This document shows, one piece after another, positions 52,673 to 61,058 of a DNA stretch of 64,000 bases. Source of the stretch: Tectiglobus sp965223355. Its GTDB lineage: Bacteria; Pseudomonadota; Alphaproteobacteria; Rhizobiales; Hyphomicrobiaceae. The notes under the pieces are model-generated. The model searched no databases, was not told where the DNA came from, and worked only from the letters and a program-made list of their open reading frames with translations. Each line of letters begins with the position of its first letter. Positions within the stretch are counted from its first letter, which is position 1. The position numbers and the translations under genes were made by a program. The stretch covers positions 3,906,001 through 3,970,000 of the forward strand of contig CBDCWE010000003.1 of the NCBI GenBank assembly GCA_965223355.1, given 5' to 3'.

Positions 52673-53194
52673 ATGACACCGACCTGCCTCATCCCGTCGG
52701 TTGGATGCCGGGCGTGCCGAGTTTTCAGGCCGGGCCGGCGGCTGATTGGCGCCGTCATGATGCTGGCGGTGATGGCCGCGACCGCCCACGCCCAGAAGAT
52801 CGCCAACAAAACTGCCGTATTTTCGGCCCTCGACAAGGTCACCGCACGGATCTCCAAGCTCGAGATCGCAATCAACGAAACGGTGCAATTCGGTGCGCTG
52901 ACGGTGACACCGCGGGTGTGTTATTCGCGCCCGCCCGAGGTTCGGCCGAAGACGACGGCGTTTGTGCAGATTGATGAGAAGCGTCTGGATGGTACGCAGA
53001 AGCGGGTATTTTCGGGCTGGATGTTTGCCGAAAGCCCCGGTCTCAATGCCGTCGAACATCCGGTTTTCGATATTTGGCTGACCAGCTGCGGGACGCCGGA
53101 GCAGACCGCACAGGCGACAACCAAGACACCGAACGCCGAGCGCGCGACAAACCCCGTCCCGCGCCGCTCGCGGCGGCGGCGCATTCGTCGCTAG
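52673..53194 (+). CDS. DUF2155 secreted protein
   Basis: A 173-residue exported protein (signal region LIGAVMMLAVMAATAHA). The conserved core reads KTAVFSALDKVTARISKLEI, INETVQFGALTVTPRVCYSR, FSGWMFAESPGLNAVEHPVF and DIWLTSCG. Function unknown. The tail is Arg-rich (RRSRRRRIRR). TTGGAGGA precedes the ATG at 52673; an upstream start at 52604 would put the signal far from the N terminus. Same strand as the NDUFA12 gene. Confidence 0.92.
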   Translation: MTPTCLIPSVGCRACRVFRPGRRLIGAVMMLAVMAATAHAQKIANKTAVFSALDKVTARISKLEIAINETVQFGALTVTPRVCYSRPPEVRPKTTAFVQIDEKRLDGTQKRVFSGWMFAESPGLNAVEHPVFDIWLTSCGTPEQTAQATTKTPNAERATNPVPRRSRRRRIRR

Positions 53195-53212
53195 CTACTA
53201 AAGTGGCGATCC

Positions 53213-53378
53213 TGTGAACAAGTTTGGGGTCCAGGGGATCAATCCCCTGGTCGGGGAGTTTGAGGGGCTGAAAGCCCCTCATCGATCGCCGCAAGGCGGC
53301 GATATGTTAAGGGCTCTGCCCTTAACGATCCCGCCAAAGGGCAATGCCCTTTGGAAACTTGTGACTTGTTCAGAGGTA
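53213..53378 (-). repeat. Repeat family A, copy 4
   Basis: Reverse-orientation element with the clearest termini: GTGAACAAGTTTGGGG on the left and, read inward from the right, CTCTGAACAAGTCACAAG. These form an imperfect terminal inverted repeat. Confidence 0.92.
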
Positions 53379-53480
53379 GCTTCGTCCCCGTGCGTAAATT
53401 CGCTCTCGCCCGCCGGCGACAGCGAACGAGCAACCGTTTGCGGCCGGGAGGATCGATGCGCGCTGCCGGTCGAGTTGAAC

Positions 53481-53978
53481 TCACCTGCGCAACGCCAGTG
53501 TTATCCCGCGAAATCTATCGAAGTTGCCGCCAAGCTGCAGTGTTTGGCGACGAGCGGAAAATGAAACCGACAAGGAGGCCTTGATCGTCCCTGTCGTGAG
53601 TAGGGTTATGCGTCCCGGCCTGATCGCCCCCGCCAATACTCCTTCGGCGCCGAACGTGCGCTCGACCCACGTGCCGGTGACGCGGTGACCGTCGGTGGCA
53701 AGTTGCGCGCGCAATTCGAACTTGTAGCTCGATGAGGCACAACGTACCGCCATGCGCAATCGTCGACCTGCGCCTTTGGGGTTGTAATAGGCCCGGCATC
53801 GCAGACGCTCCGATTTACCATCTGCAAGTTTGATCTTGCCGTTTCCGCGCCAGACGCCGCCCAGCGGATTGAAACCTGCTGCTTGGGCCGGTTGGCCGGC
53901 GACGGCCAGCGCCAAGAGAGCCGATGTCGCCGCCGCCAATCCATAGCGCCGTTGCCGTTGACCGCTCACATTTCTCAA
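53481..53978 (-). CDS. Hypothetical secreted protein
   Basis: About 165 residues from a TTG at 53978 (GGAGAACAGG upstream); an ATG at 54026 is the alternative. A signal peptide (RRYGLAAATSALLALAVAGQ) is followed by a small beta-rich domain: GGVWRGNGKIKLADGKSERL, RCRAYYNPKGAGRRLRMAVR, VTGTWVERTFGAEGVLAGAI. The pattern resembles small secreted proteins of Rhizobiales of unknown role. A paralogue-like small secreted gene lies upstream on the same strand. Confidence 0.7.
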   Translation of the reverse strand: MRNVSGQRQRRYGLAAATSALLALAVAGQPAQAAGFNPLGGVWRGNGKIKLADGKSERLRCRAYYNPKGAGRRLRMAVRCASSSYKFELRAQLATDGHRVTGTWVERTFGAEGVLAGAIRPGRITLLTTGTIKASLSVSFSARRQTLQLGGNFDRFRGITLALRR

Positions 53979-54126
53979 GACCTGTTCTCCGCTCAGGTAC
54001 CAATCCGCCTGGACAATAAACGACATTGGGTAAACAAACTGCTGGTTATGACGGCATCGCATCAACACAATTGCGCGCGATCGGATTGCCGGTCGGGCGG
54101 TGCGGCGCAGCTGCGCGATCGGATCG

Positions 54127-54441
54127 TCAGCGTTTCAAGACGGCTGCATTGGCGCCGGCGATGGTTGTCTGCTCGATGCAGGTCGTGCCAATCTTGATTA
54201 AACGTGCATCAATAACGCGCCGGCAAACCAACCGTCTGCGGCCGTCGCGTTTGACATCGAGCGGTGCGCCGCTGGCCTTGGTGGTCAGAGCCAATTGCGG
54301 GCCGGAACTGACGGCGATGGTGTAGGTTTTGGAGATGGCAAGCTTCTGCGCATTGCCCGGCGTGCCGATGGCCACAACAAACAACAGACCTGCCAGCATT
54401 ACCGCAAACAGCGCGTCGGCCTGATTTCGCAGCACTGGCAT
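54127..54441 (-). CDS. Small hypothetical secreted protein
   Basis: A 104-residue protein with GGGGGAGG before the ATG at 54441 and a hydrophobic leader (ALFAVMLAGLLFVVAIGTPG). The mature part (KLAISKTYTIAVSSGPQLAL … RLIKIGTTCIEQTTIAGANA) has two cysteines that could pair. No family is recognised. The longer frame to 54663 overlaps the MFS gene and is not supported. Confidence 0.65.
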   Translation of the reverse strand: MPVLRNQADALFAVMLAGLLFVVAIGTPGNAQKLAISKTYTIAVSSGPQLALTTKASGAPLDVKRDGRRRLVCRRVIDARLIKIGTTCIEQTTIAGANAAVLKR

Positions 54442-54637
54442 GATGCCCTCCCCCGCAGCCGATGAGATCAACCGAGGGTGAGGGTGTAGTGATTCGTTAA
54501 CTTTAGAGCAGATTTGCGGGCTGATCGGCCAGATTTCTTTTGCGCCGTTGTAGCTGTGCCGCGGTTGCCCGCCACCGATGGCCCGATCATTTCGCCGTGC
54601 TCGCGATCCGGCCCACGGCCAAAACGCGTGCTGGCGA

Positions 54638-55930
54638 TTATTCGAGATGCCGGCTTTCCTCAAGGCTCGCCGGTGCCCGCAAGCGCCCGATCACGACAAG
54701 CGCCCACAGGATCGGGAAGATTGCGAGCGCACGCACCGTTGCCGTCGGATCTGCGAACACATCAATTGCCCAGCCCACCGGAACCGGACCAAGCGAGGCG
54801 CCGATGACGCCGATCATCTGACCGGTGCCCTGAATACTGCCCAAATGCCGACGCCCAAAATAGCGCGGCCAGATGTAGCCGATCATCGTCATCGAGAAGG
54901 CATTGTTGATGCCGAATAGGACCGCGTAGGCGAGCGCTGTCGCAGCGTTGGCGACCAAGGTCACGGCGAGCAGTGACAGGCCGGTGATCATCAGACCTGT
55001 GGCAAACACGTAGCGCGTGCGATAGCGGTCGAAGCCGCGCCCGACCAGCGGCATGGCACAGACCATGGCAATCGCCGAGATCGGGAACACCCAGGCCGCG
55101 AACTCGGTGTCGACACCCTGTCTGTGCATCAGCGTGACCTGCCAGAAATGCAAAGTCGTCACCAGCATTGCAATCGCGAACCAGCCCGTTGCAACGATAT
55201 AGAAGCTCAACGTTCGAACGGCCTGTGACAGTGTCAAACCGGGAATGTCTGGGGGCTGGCTGGCCGCGCCCGAGCGCGCATGCCCGCGCCGCTCACCGTC
55301 CGGCAGCAGGCCGACGTCCTCGGGCTTGTCGAACACCAGAAATGCAAGCGGTGGCAGCAACATCAGCCACGTCAGGAGGCCGAGAACGACCCACGCCTGG
55401 CGCCAGCCATAGGCATCGATCAGATACTGACCGAGCGGCGGGTGGACGGCCATCGATACCCCGAAGCCCAGCGCCATCAGCCCCATGGCCAAGCCGCGCG
55501 ACTTCGAAAACCATTGCGAGACCAAGTTGGCGCAGCCGAGCATCAAAGAGCCTTGGCCGAAGAAGCGGAGCATGGCGAAGCCGACGGCCAGCCACAGCAC
55601 GTTGGCGGCGGCGCCGAATACCAGACACCCGACGCCCAACAGCGCCGTCATGGCAAGCATTGCCTTGCGGACCCCGTAGCGGTCAACCAGGCGCCCGCTC
55701 TGCGGCAGCATCAGGGCTGCGATCAAAGTCGCAGCACCATAGGCGGCGGCAATCGACGCCGACGAAATACCGAGGTCGTCGCTGATCGGACCGACGAATA
55801 CGGAGAACGTATGCGACTGGCCCGGGCCACTGATGAATACGCCCAGGGCGGCGACCGCGACCATTACCCAGCCGTAGAAAAACCGCTTGCCTGCATAGCC
55901 GACCGCACCGCGCCGTACCGCTTCAAACAC
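54638..55930 (-). CDS. MFS transporter
   Basis: A 430-residue major facilitator with 12 predicted helices. FYGWVMVAVAALGVFISGPG begins helix 1. The motif A region reads GRLVDRYGVRKAMLAMTAL and the mirrored half GRGFDRYRTRYVFATGLMIT. SRGLAMGLMALGFGVSMAVH fits the oxalate/monocarboxylate-type branch. The substrate is unknown. No regulator is adjacent. A family A repeat lies just upstream of the start. Confidence 0.88.
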   Translation of the reverse strand: MFEAVRRGAVGYAGKRFFYGWVMVAVAALGVFISGPGQSHTFSVFVGPISDDLGISSASIAAAYGAATLIAALMLPQSGRLVDRYGVRKAMLAMTALLGVGCLVFGAAANVLWLAVGFAMLRFFGQGSLMLGCANLVSQWFSKSRGLAMGLMALGFGVSMAVHPPLGQYLIDAYGWRQAWVVLGLLTWLMLLPPLAFLVFDKPEDVGLLPDGERRGHARSGAASQPPDIPGLTLSQAVRTLSFYIVATGWFAIAMLVTTLHFWQVTLMHRQGVDTEFAAWVFPISAIAMVCAMPLVGRGFDRYRTRYVFATGLMITGLSLLAVTLVANAATALAYAVLFGINNAFSMTMIGYIWPRYFGRRHLGSIQGTGQMIGVIGASLGPVPVGWAIDVFADPTATVRALAIFPILWALVVIGRLRAPASLEESRHLE

Positions 55931-55974
55931 GTTAACGCTCCCAACTGCCTTGCCTGGTCTCGCTGTGAGTTAAG

Positions 55975-56130
55975 TAACCTCTGAACAAGTCACGGGTTTC
56001 CAAAGGGCAACGCCCTTTGGCGGGATCGTTAAGGGCAGAGCCCTTAACATATCGCCGCTTGGCGGCGATCGATGAGGGGCTTTCAGCCCCTCAAACTCCC
56101 CGACCAGGGGAATGATCCCCTGGACCCCGG
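55975..56130 (+). repeat. Repeat family A, copy 5
   Basis: Forward-orientation five-hairpin element, starting AACCTCTGAACAAGTCACGG, almost identical to copy 1 but with intact ends. Confidence 0.92.
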
Positions 56131-56400
56131 GTTTATGAGTTTACGGCCCAGTGGTCTCTATCACCTAAAATGGCTCAGTTCGTGCACATAGGTTCGTGCA
56201 CATAAGTTCGTGCACCATGTTTTGATGATCGCAAGGGTTGATCTTGCGCAGATTGTGGCCTTGTCTGTCTGTCGGACTGGGATTTGTGCCTAAATCGCGG
56301 CGCCGGAGTGGTGGCCCCAATAGCGCAAGCGAGCCGATCCGCTTGGGGAGGCCGATCAACACGCCCCGGGTGTGCTGCGATGTCCTTGGAGGACAGCTCA
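56131..56400. other. Spacer with a repeat C end and a 14-bp tandem repeat
   Basis: Contains a decayed family C terminus (56150-56174, GTGGTCTCTATCACCTAAAA) followed by 2.8 units of GTTCGTGCACATAG at 56178-56216. No gene is seen. Confidence 0.7.
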
Positions 56401-56871
56401 ATGCGTTTTTCATGGTTTCAAAGCCTGTTGGCCGTCGTCCTGATCACCACTGCCGGATTGATCGGGCAGGCCAATGCCGGCCCGGTTGCCGGCCTGGCCA
56501 GGGTTGATATTGGCGGCGGCGTTGTCGAAAAGGTGCACGCGCGTGGGCGCGGTCGACGGTTCGCCCGCCGCGCCCATCGTCGTCGCGGCTGGCGCGGCCG
56601 CCGCTATCATCGCCGCCGCTATCACCGTCGTCGCTATCACCGCCGCAGCTTCTACGGCCGTCGTTTCCGGCGCGGGCGGCGCTATTATAGGGTCCGGCGC
56701 TTTTACAGCCGCGGGTTCTTCTATGGCGGCTATCCGTTCTACTATCGTCGCTATTCCTACCCCTATTGCGGCCGCTCGATTTACCGCAGTCGCTATGGCT
56801 ATCGCTATCGCCGATGGTGTTATCGCCGTTGGTATCATCGACCGCGGTTCGGGATTTACATTCAGTTCTAG
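56401..56871 (+). CDS. Small secreted Arg/Tyr/His-rich protein
   Basis: A 156-residue protein with a signal peptide (MRFSWFQSLLAVVLITTAGL, cleaved near NAG). The mature part is extremely rich in Arg, Tyr and His: tandem RRYHRRRYHRRRYHRR near residue 70, then GRRFRRGRRYYRVRRFYSRG and PFYYRRYSYPYCGRS, ending GIYIQF. Two Cys lie in the last 35 residues. TTGGAGG precedes the ATG. The family is not recognised by name. The strongly basic, repeat-built composition suggests binding to anionic polymers in the envelope, which is inference. Confidence 0.72.
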   Translation: MRFSWFQSLLAVVLITTAGLIGQANAGPVAGLARVDIGGGVVEKVHARGRGRRFARRAHRRRGWRGRRYHRRRYHRRRYHRRSFYGRRFRRGRRYYRVRRFYSRGFFYGGYPFYYRRYSYPYCGRSIYRSRYGYRYRRWCYRRWYHRPRFGIYIQF

Positions 56872-56926
56872 GGGCAGTTTTAAGGGGCAGTTTTAGGAGC
56901 AGCTATGGGGTCAGCATTGGGGTCAG
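56870..56926. repeat. 13-bp and 11-bp short tandem repeats after the Arg/Tyr-rich gene
   Basis: AGGGGCAGTTTTA twice in a row (56870-56895), beginning in the TAG stop codon, then ATGGGGTCAGC/TTGGGGTCAGC. Non-coding. Confidence 0.8.
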
Positions 56927-57023
56927 CCATAGGGATTGATGGCGGTTGCATGTGAACGCCTGCACGGCTCGCCTGGTGGCGGCCCGCGGTTGCGTGCGAC
57001 CTTGCGATTTCGATTGAGGATCG

Positions 57024-57569
57024 ATGACAACCGACCACGATGTGCGTCTCGTCCGTTATCTTGACCTGTTGCCGGCGATGGTCGGCGATCAAATCGATGC
57101 GATTTTTTTCGAGGCGAGCGCGGTCAAAACTTTCGCGAGCGATGACAAACGCTGCGCCTTTCACTGGCGGTGGCTCGGGCGCTATCTCAATCATGAACCG
57201 GAACATGCCTTTGTTGCCCTCAGTGGCGGCGATGAGGTGTGCGGATATCTGGTCGGCAGCATCGCCGACCCGGCGCAGCGCTCGGAATTCAATGAGCTTG
57301 AATATTTTGCGACATTTGCCGAACTGACCCGCCAGTATCCGGCGCATTTGCACCTCAACGTCCACGCCGACTATCGCTCGCAAGGCATCGGTGCGCGACT
57401 GATCGCGACATTCGCCCGGCATGCCCGTGCCGAGGGCGCGCCGGGCATGCACATCGTCACCGGCAAGGGTATGCGCAATGTCGACTTTTATGCGCGGTTG
57501 GGATTTCGCGAGCTGGCCGTAACGGCCCGTGGCGGCGGAGCGGCGGTGCTGATGGGGCGTCGTCTTTGA
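57024..57569 (+). CDS. GNAT-family N-acetyltransferase
   Basis: A 181-residue acetyltransferase. The acetyl-CoA pyrophosphate loop is RSQGIGARLIATFARH near residue 118, followed by MHIVTGKGMRNVDFYARLGF and a final strand AAVLMGRR. ASDDKRCAFHWRWLGRYL near the start is similar to O-GlcNAcase-associated or mycothiol-type acetyltransferase N termini but is not diagnostic. Substrate unknown; a single-gene unit. Confidence 0.85.
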   Translation: MTTDHDVRLVRYLDLLPAMVGDQIDAIFFEASAVKTFASDDKRCAFHWRWLGRYLNHEPEHAFVALSGGDEVCGYLVGSIADPAQRSEFNELEYFATFAELTRQYPAHLHLNVHADYRSQGIGARLIATFARHARAEGAPGMHIVTGKGMRNVDFYARLGFRELAVTARGGGAAVLMGRRL

Positions 57570-57946
57570 CGGCGGCAGCCGGGCGACGGTCACGTTGCGG
57601 CGTGCCGCGCGATGCTTAATCGGGCAGTGGGCGCACCGCCCCCGATGGGCCGCCAGGACCCATGAAGCGGGTCAATGGTTATGCGGGCTGGTATCTGGTA
57701 TTTTGAGTAAATTTCCTCATCAAGTGGCAAATAAAGTCTGGATCGGGGATGGTGTTGTTCGGGCGCGGCGCGGGACCGGTTTGATTTCCGCTGCGGCAAT
57801 GCTAGCGTGAGCGCCGCTGCGGTCGGATCTAGCTTCTGAGATCATCGTTCTGCGTGCAATCGGGATCGTTGCAGTTCCGGTTGTCGGCAGTTTGCTTGAG
57901 GGGCGCCGGCAGCACGTGTCTGCGCCACACTGAAGCTCGCTGTGCT
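57570..57946. other. Spacer upstream of the acyl-CoA ligase gene
   Basis: No gene is seen. An AT-rich patch at 57698-57740 is a possible promoter. At 57839-57897 a strongly decayed relative of the short family B element can be read (GATCATCGTTCTGC … CGGGATCGTT). Confidence 0.55.
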
Positions 57947-59491
57947 ATGATTGAGACGACCAACCTCGGGTTTTTATTCGATGCGGAACAGGGCGCGGAC
58001 CGGCTTGCCCTAGTTGACTGCCGCAATTGGGATGCACCGCGCGAATACAGCCATCGCGAAATTAATGAGGCCGCCAATGCCTGTGCCAGAGGGCTGCTGG
58101 CGCGCGGCCTGCGGCGCGGCGATGCGGTTGCGATCTTTTCCGCCAACCGCGCTGAATTTTTGATCGCCTACCTGGGCATTCTGCGCGCCGGACTGATCGC
58201 GGTGCCGTTCAGCTACAAGTTTCCCGATGACGTTGTCGCGTTCATTTTGGACGATGCCGCCGTCAAGTTGATCTTCTGCGATGCGCCGCGGCAGGCCGCA
58301 CTGAAGACCGATATTCCGGTCGTTTCGTTCGATAACGCCGGCGCTGATGATGCCATCGCGGAATTTTCAGCGCTTTTGGATCACGGACCGTTCGAGGCGG
58401 TCTCACCAGGCGATGATGCCGTCGCCATGGTGCTCTACACGTCCGGCTCGACCGGGCGTCCGAAGGGCGTGCCGCTCACACACAAAGGGCATTTGTGGGC
58501 GTTGCGCAAGCGGTTCGTTAGCGGACCGTTCGCCCATCACCGGGTGCTGGTCGCCGCACCGATGTATCATATGAACGCGCTGTGCGTTTCACTGTTCACG
58601 CTTGCCGCCGGCGCCGCCACGATCATGCTGCCTGAATTCGAGGCCAAGCAGTATCTGCAGGCGATCGAGCGGTTTCAGTGCACCTGGATCACGTCGGTGC
58701 CGACCATGATTGCCATGTGTTTTGCACAGCCGGCGGCAATCGCGGCGACCGACCTCAGTTCGGTCAAGATCGTGCGCATGGGCTCGGCGCCGGTTTCGCC
58801 GAAACTGTGGGCGCAAGTGAAAGCGACGTTTCCGGGGGCCAGCGTCATGAACGGCTATGGTACGACGGAGGCCGGGCCGATCGTGTTCGGGCCGAAGGCC
58901 GGTCACGTGGTGCCGGACCTGTCGGTCGGATATGCCAATCCGGAAGTCGACGTCAAACTGATCGATGCCAACGGCCATGAGGCAGACCAGGGCGTCCTGT
59001 GGCATCGCACGCCGGCAACCATGACCGGCTATCTCAACCTGCCGGACAAGACCAAGGAAGTGCTGAGCGACGATGGTTGGTACATTTCCGGGGATGTCTT
59101 CAGGCGGGATGAGGATGGTGCGTATTTCTTCGTCGGGCGATCCGACGATATGTTCGTTTGCGGCGGCGAAAACATTTATCCCGGCGAAGTCGAGGCCGTG
59201 CTGGTCGGCCATCCGGCGATTGCACAGGCGTGCGTCGTGCCGGTGCCCGACGACATCAAGGGAGAAAAACCGGTGGCCTTCGTCGTGGCCGACCCGGCCG
59301 CCGGTTTGAGCGAAGCCGCGGTCAAGCAGTTTGCGCTGGATCGTGCGCCTGCCTATCAGCATCCGCGAATGGTTTGGTTTGAAACCGAGCTGCCGCTGGC
59401 GGGACCCGGAAAGATTGACCGCAAGCAACTTCAGGTTCGCGCGGCAGCGGCTTGGCGGCAGGCGGCGCCGGCGACACGCGCTGCCGAGTGA
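57947..59491 (+). CDS. AMP-dependent acyl-CoA synthetase/ligase
   Basis: The 514-residue adenylating enzyme activates a carboxylic acid as acyl-AMP and then acyl-CoA. The P-loop YTSGSTGRPKGVPLTH lies near residue 163, NGYGTTEAGP near 304, the A8 hinge segment YISGDVFRRDEDGAYFFVGR near 381, GGENIYPGE, and the catalytic Lys in GPGKIDRKQL near the end. The closest general type is medium-chain/aromatic acyl-CoA ligase; the substrate is unknown. The ATG at 57947 was chosen; a longer frame is not conserved. Followed on the same strand by an MDR reductase, a thioesterase and a GMC oxidoreductase. Confidence 0.9.
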   Translation: MIETTNLGFLFDAEQGADRLALVDCRNWDAPREYSHREINEAANACARGLLARGLRRGDAVAIFSANRAEFLIAYLGILRAGLIAVPFSYKFPDDVVAFILDDAAVKLIFCDAPRQAALKTDIPVVSFDNAGADDAIAEFSALLDHGPFEAVSPGDDAVAMVLYTSGSTGRPKGVPLTHKGHLWALRKRFVSGPFAHHRVLVAAPMYHMNALCVSLFTLAAGAATIMLPEFEAKQYLQAIERFQCTWITSVPTMIAMCFAQPAAIAATDLSSVKIVRMGSAPVSPKLWAQVKATFPGASVMNGYGTTEAGPIVFGPKAGHVVPDLSVGYANPEVDVKLIDANGHEADQGVLWHRTPATMTGYLNLPDKTKEVLSDDGWYISGDVFRRDEDGAYFFVGRSDDMFVCGGENIYPGEVEAVLVGHPAIAQACVVPVPDDIKGEKPVAFVVADPAAGLSEAAVKQFALDRAPAYQHPRMVWFETELPLAGPGKIDRKQLQVRAAAAWRQAAPATRAAE

Positions 59492-59543
59492 GCAGTGTTG
59501 AGCGGCGATAACGCGACAATGAGACGGCGTTGGAGGACATGAC

Positions 59544-60554
59544 GTGAAAGCAGCAGTAATCGAACAACACGGCGGCCCCGGCTCGATTGCGATTGATCGC
59601 CAATTTGCCGAGCCCAGGCCTGGCGATGATGACGTGGTCATCAAAGTCGGGGCGACGTCGCTCAATTACCATGATATCTTTACGCGCAACGGGATGCCGG
59701 GCATCAAGGTGCCGATGCCGTGCATCATGGGCCTCGATTTCGCCGGGGAGATCGTCGAGGTTGGAACCAACGCCGGGCCATGGCAAGTCGGCCAGAGGGT
59801 GCTTGTCGACCCGGTTGACCGCGTCGGGCCCGGTGGTTTGATCGGCGAGATGTGGCACGGCGGCCTGGCTGAATATTGCAAGGTGCCAACCCATCATCTG
59901 GTGCGTTTGCCCGATAATGTCTCGTATGAGGATGCCTCGTGCCTACCGGTCGCCTACGGCACTGCGCTCAGGATGATGTACACCATTGGCGATGTGCAAC
60001 AGGGTGAAAAGGTGCTGATCCTCGGCGCCTCCGGCGGTGTTGGTACATGCAGCGTGTTGCTGGCCAAGGCGCGCGGATGTGAAGTCATTGCCTGTGCGTC
60101 ATCGGCGGCAAAGCTTGACCGATTGCAGGCTCTCGGTGCCGACCATGGCATCAACTACATGGAGGAGGACTTCATGAAGTGGGTCTGGACGAAGTTTGGC
60201 AAGCCGCACCGGCGCCAATGGGACAAGGGCGTCGACGTCGTCGTGAACTTTACCGGCGGCGATACCTGGGTGCCGTCGCTCAGGGTCTTGCATCGCGGCG
60301 GCAAAGTGTTGACCTGCGGGGCCACAGCCGGTTTCGATCCGAAAGAAGATCTCCGCTTCATCTGGTCCTATGAGCTCAAGGTTCTCGGCGCGAACGGCTG
60401 GATGCGCGAAGATCTCGAGCAGCTGGTCGCGATGGTTGGCGATGGTCGCTTGCAACCGATTATCGACCAGGTCTTACCGTTGGAAGAGGTCAACGAAGCA
60501 TTCCGGATGCTCGAGGACCGCGAAGTGTTTGGAAAGGTTGTCTTGAAGCCATGA
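59544..60554 (+). CDS. Zinc-less MDR-family oxidoreductase (quinone oxidoreductase-like)
   Basis: A 336-residue medium-chain reductase with NAD(P)-binding LILGASGGVGTCSVLLAKAR near residue 157. The zinc-ligand positions of alcohol dehydrogenases are not kept: SLNYHDIFTRNG replaces the catalytic Cys, GLDFAG replaces GHExxG, and there is no structural four-Cys loop. It is thus more likely a zinc-independent enoyl/quinone-type reductase than a true alcohol dehydrogenase. The start is 52 bp after the ligase stop, with GGAGG upstream. It overlaps the thioesterase by 4 bp. Confidence 0.88.
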   Translation: MKAAVIEQHGGPGSIAIDRQFAEPRPGDDDVVIKVGATSLNYHDIFTRNGMPGIKVPMPCIMGLDFAGEIVEVGTNAGPWQVGQRVLVDPVDRVGPGGLIGEMWHGGLAEYCKVPTHHLVRLPDNVSYEDASCLPVAYGTALRMMYTIGDVQQGEKVLILGASGGVGTCSVLLAKARGCEVIACASSAAKLDRLQALGADHGINYMEEDFMKWVWTKFGKPHRRQWDKGVDVVVNFTGGDTWVPSLRVLHRGGKVLTCGATAGFDPKEDLRFIWSYELKVLGANGWMREDLEQLVAMVGDGRLQPIIDQVLPLEEVNEAFRMLEDREVFGKVVLKP

Positions 60555-60994
60555 ACGCAACCGAGAAAAACGCAGAGCCGGAACGCCTCGACGCCAATGC
60601 GTTGGCCGCCATCTTCGCGCGCTCGCCGTTCATCAGAACGCTCGGCCTGGAAGTCGTGAAGATGGACTACGAGGCCTGCGAACTGACGGTGCGCATGCCG
60701 CTGGCACCGCATTTTGAGCGCCGCGAGGCAACGAAGCAGTTTCACGGCGGTGTCTTGGCGGCGTTGATCGACACGGTTGGCGATTTTGCCTTGGGCATGT
60801 TACTCGGCGGCGGCATTCCGACCATGAACCTGCGCGTCGACTATCTGAAGCCGGCCATCGGTGACAGCGTAACATCGGTCGCCAGGGTGCGCCGCAGAGG
60901 GCGGACCTCGGCCGTGATCGACATCGACGTTATGGACGACAAGGGTGCGCTGGTCGCGATCGGCCGCGGCACCTACGTTCCCGTGACGGGTTGA
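60551..60994 (+). CDS. Hotdog-fold acyl-CoA thioesterase (PaaI type)
   Basis: A 147-residue protein with the PaaI/YigI hotdog core: FIRTLGLEVVKMDYEACELT, HGGVLAALIDTVGDFALGML (catalytic helix, near residue 64) and MNLRVDYLKPAIGDSVTSVA. It would hydrolyse aryl- or acyl-CoA esters. Its ATG overlaps the MDR stop by 4 bp, so it belongs to the same operon as the ligase. Confidence 0.9.
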   Translation: MNATEKNAEPERLDANALAAIFARSPFIRTLGLEVVKMDYEACELTVRMPLAPHFERREATKQFHGGVLAALIDTVGDFALGMLLGGGIPTMNLRVDYLKPAIGDSVTSVARVRRRGRTSAVIDIDVMDDKGALVAIGRGTYVPVTG

Positions 60995-61058
60995 CTGCCG
61001 GCGACCGGACACATCAGTTCCTGCAGGGTTGGGCTGCACGGAGGCGGGGGACGGCGTG

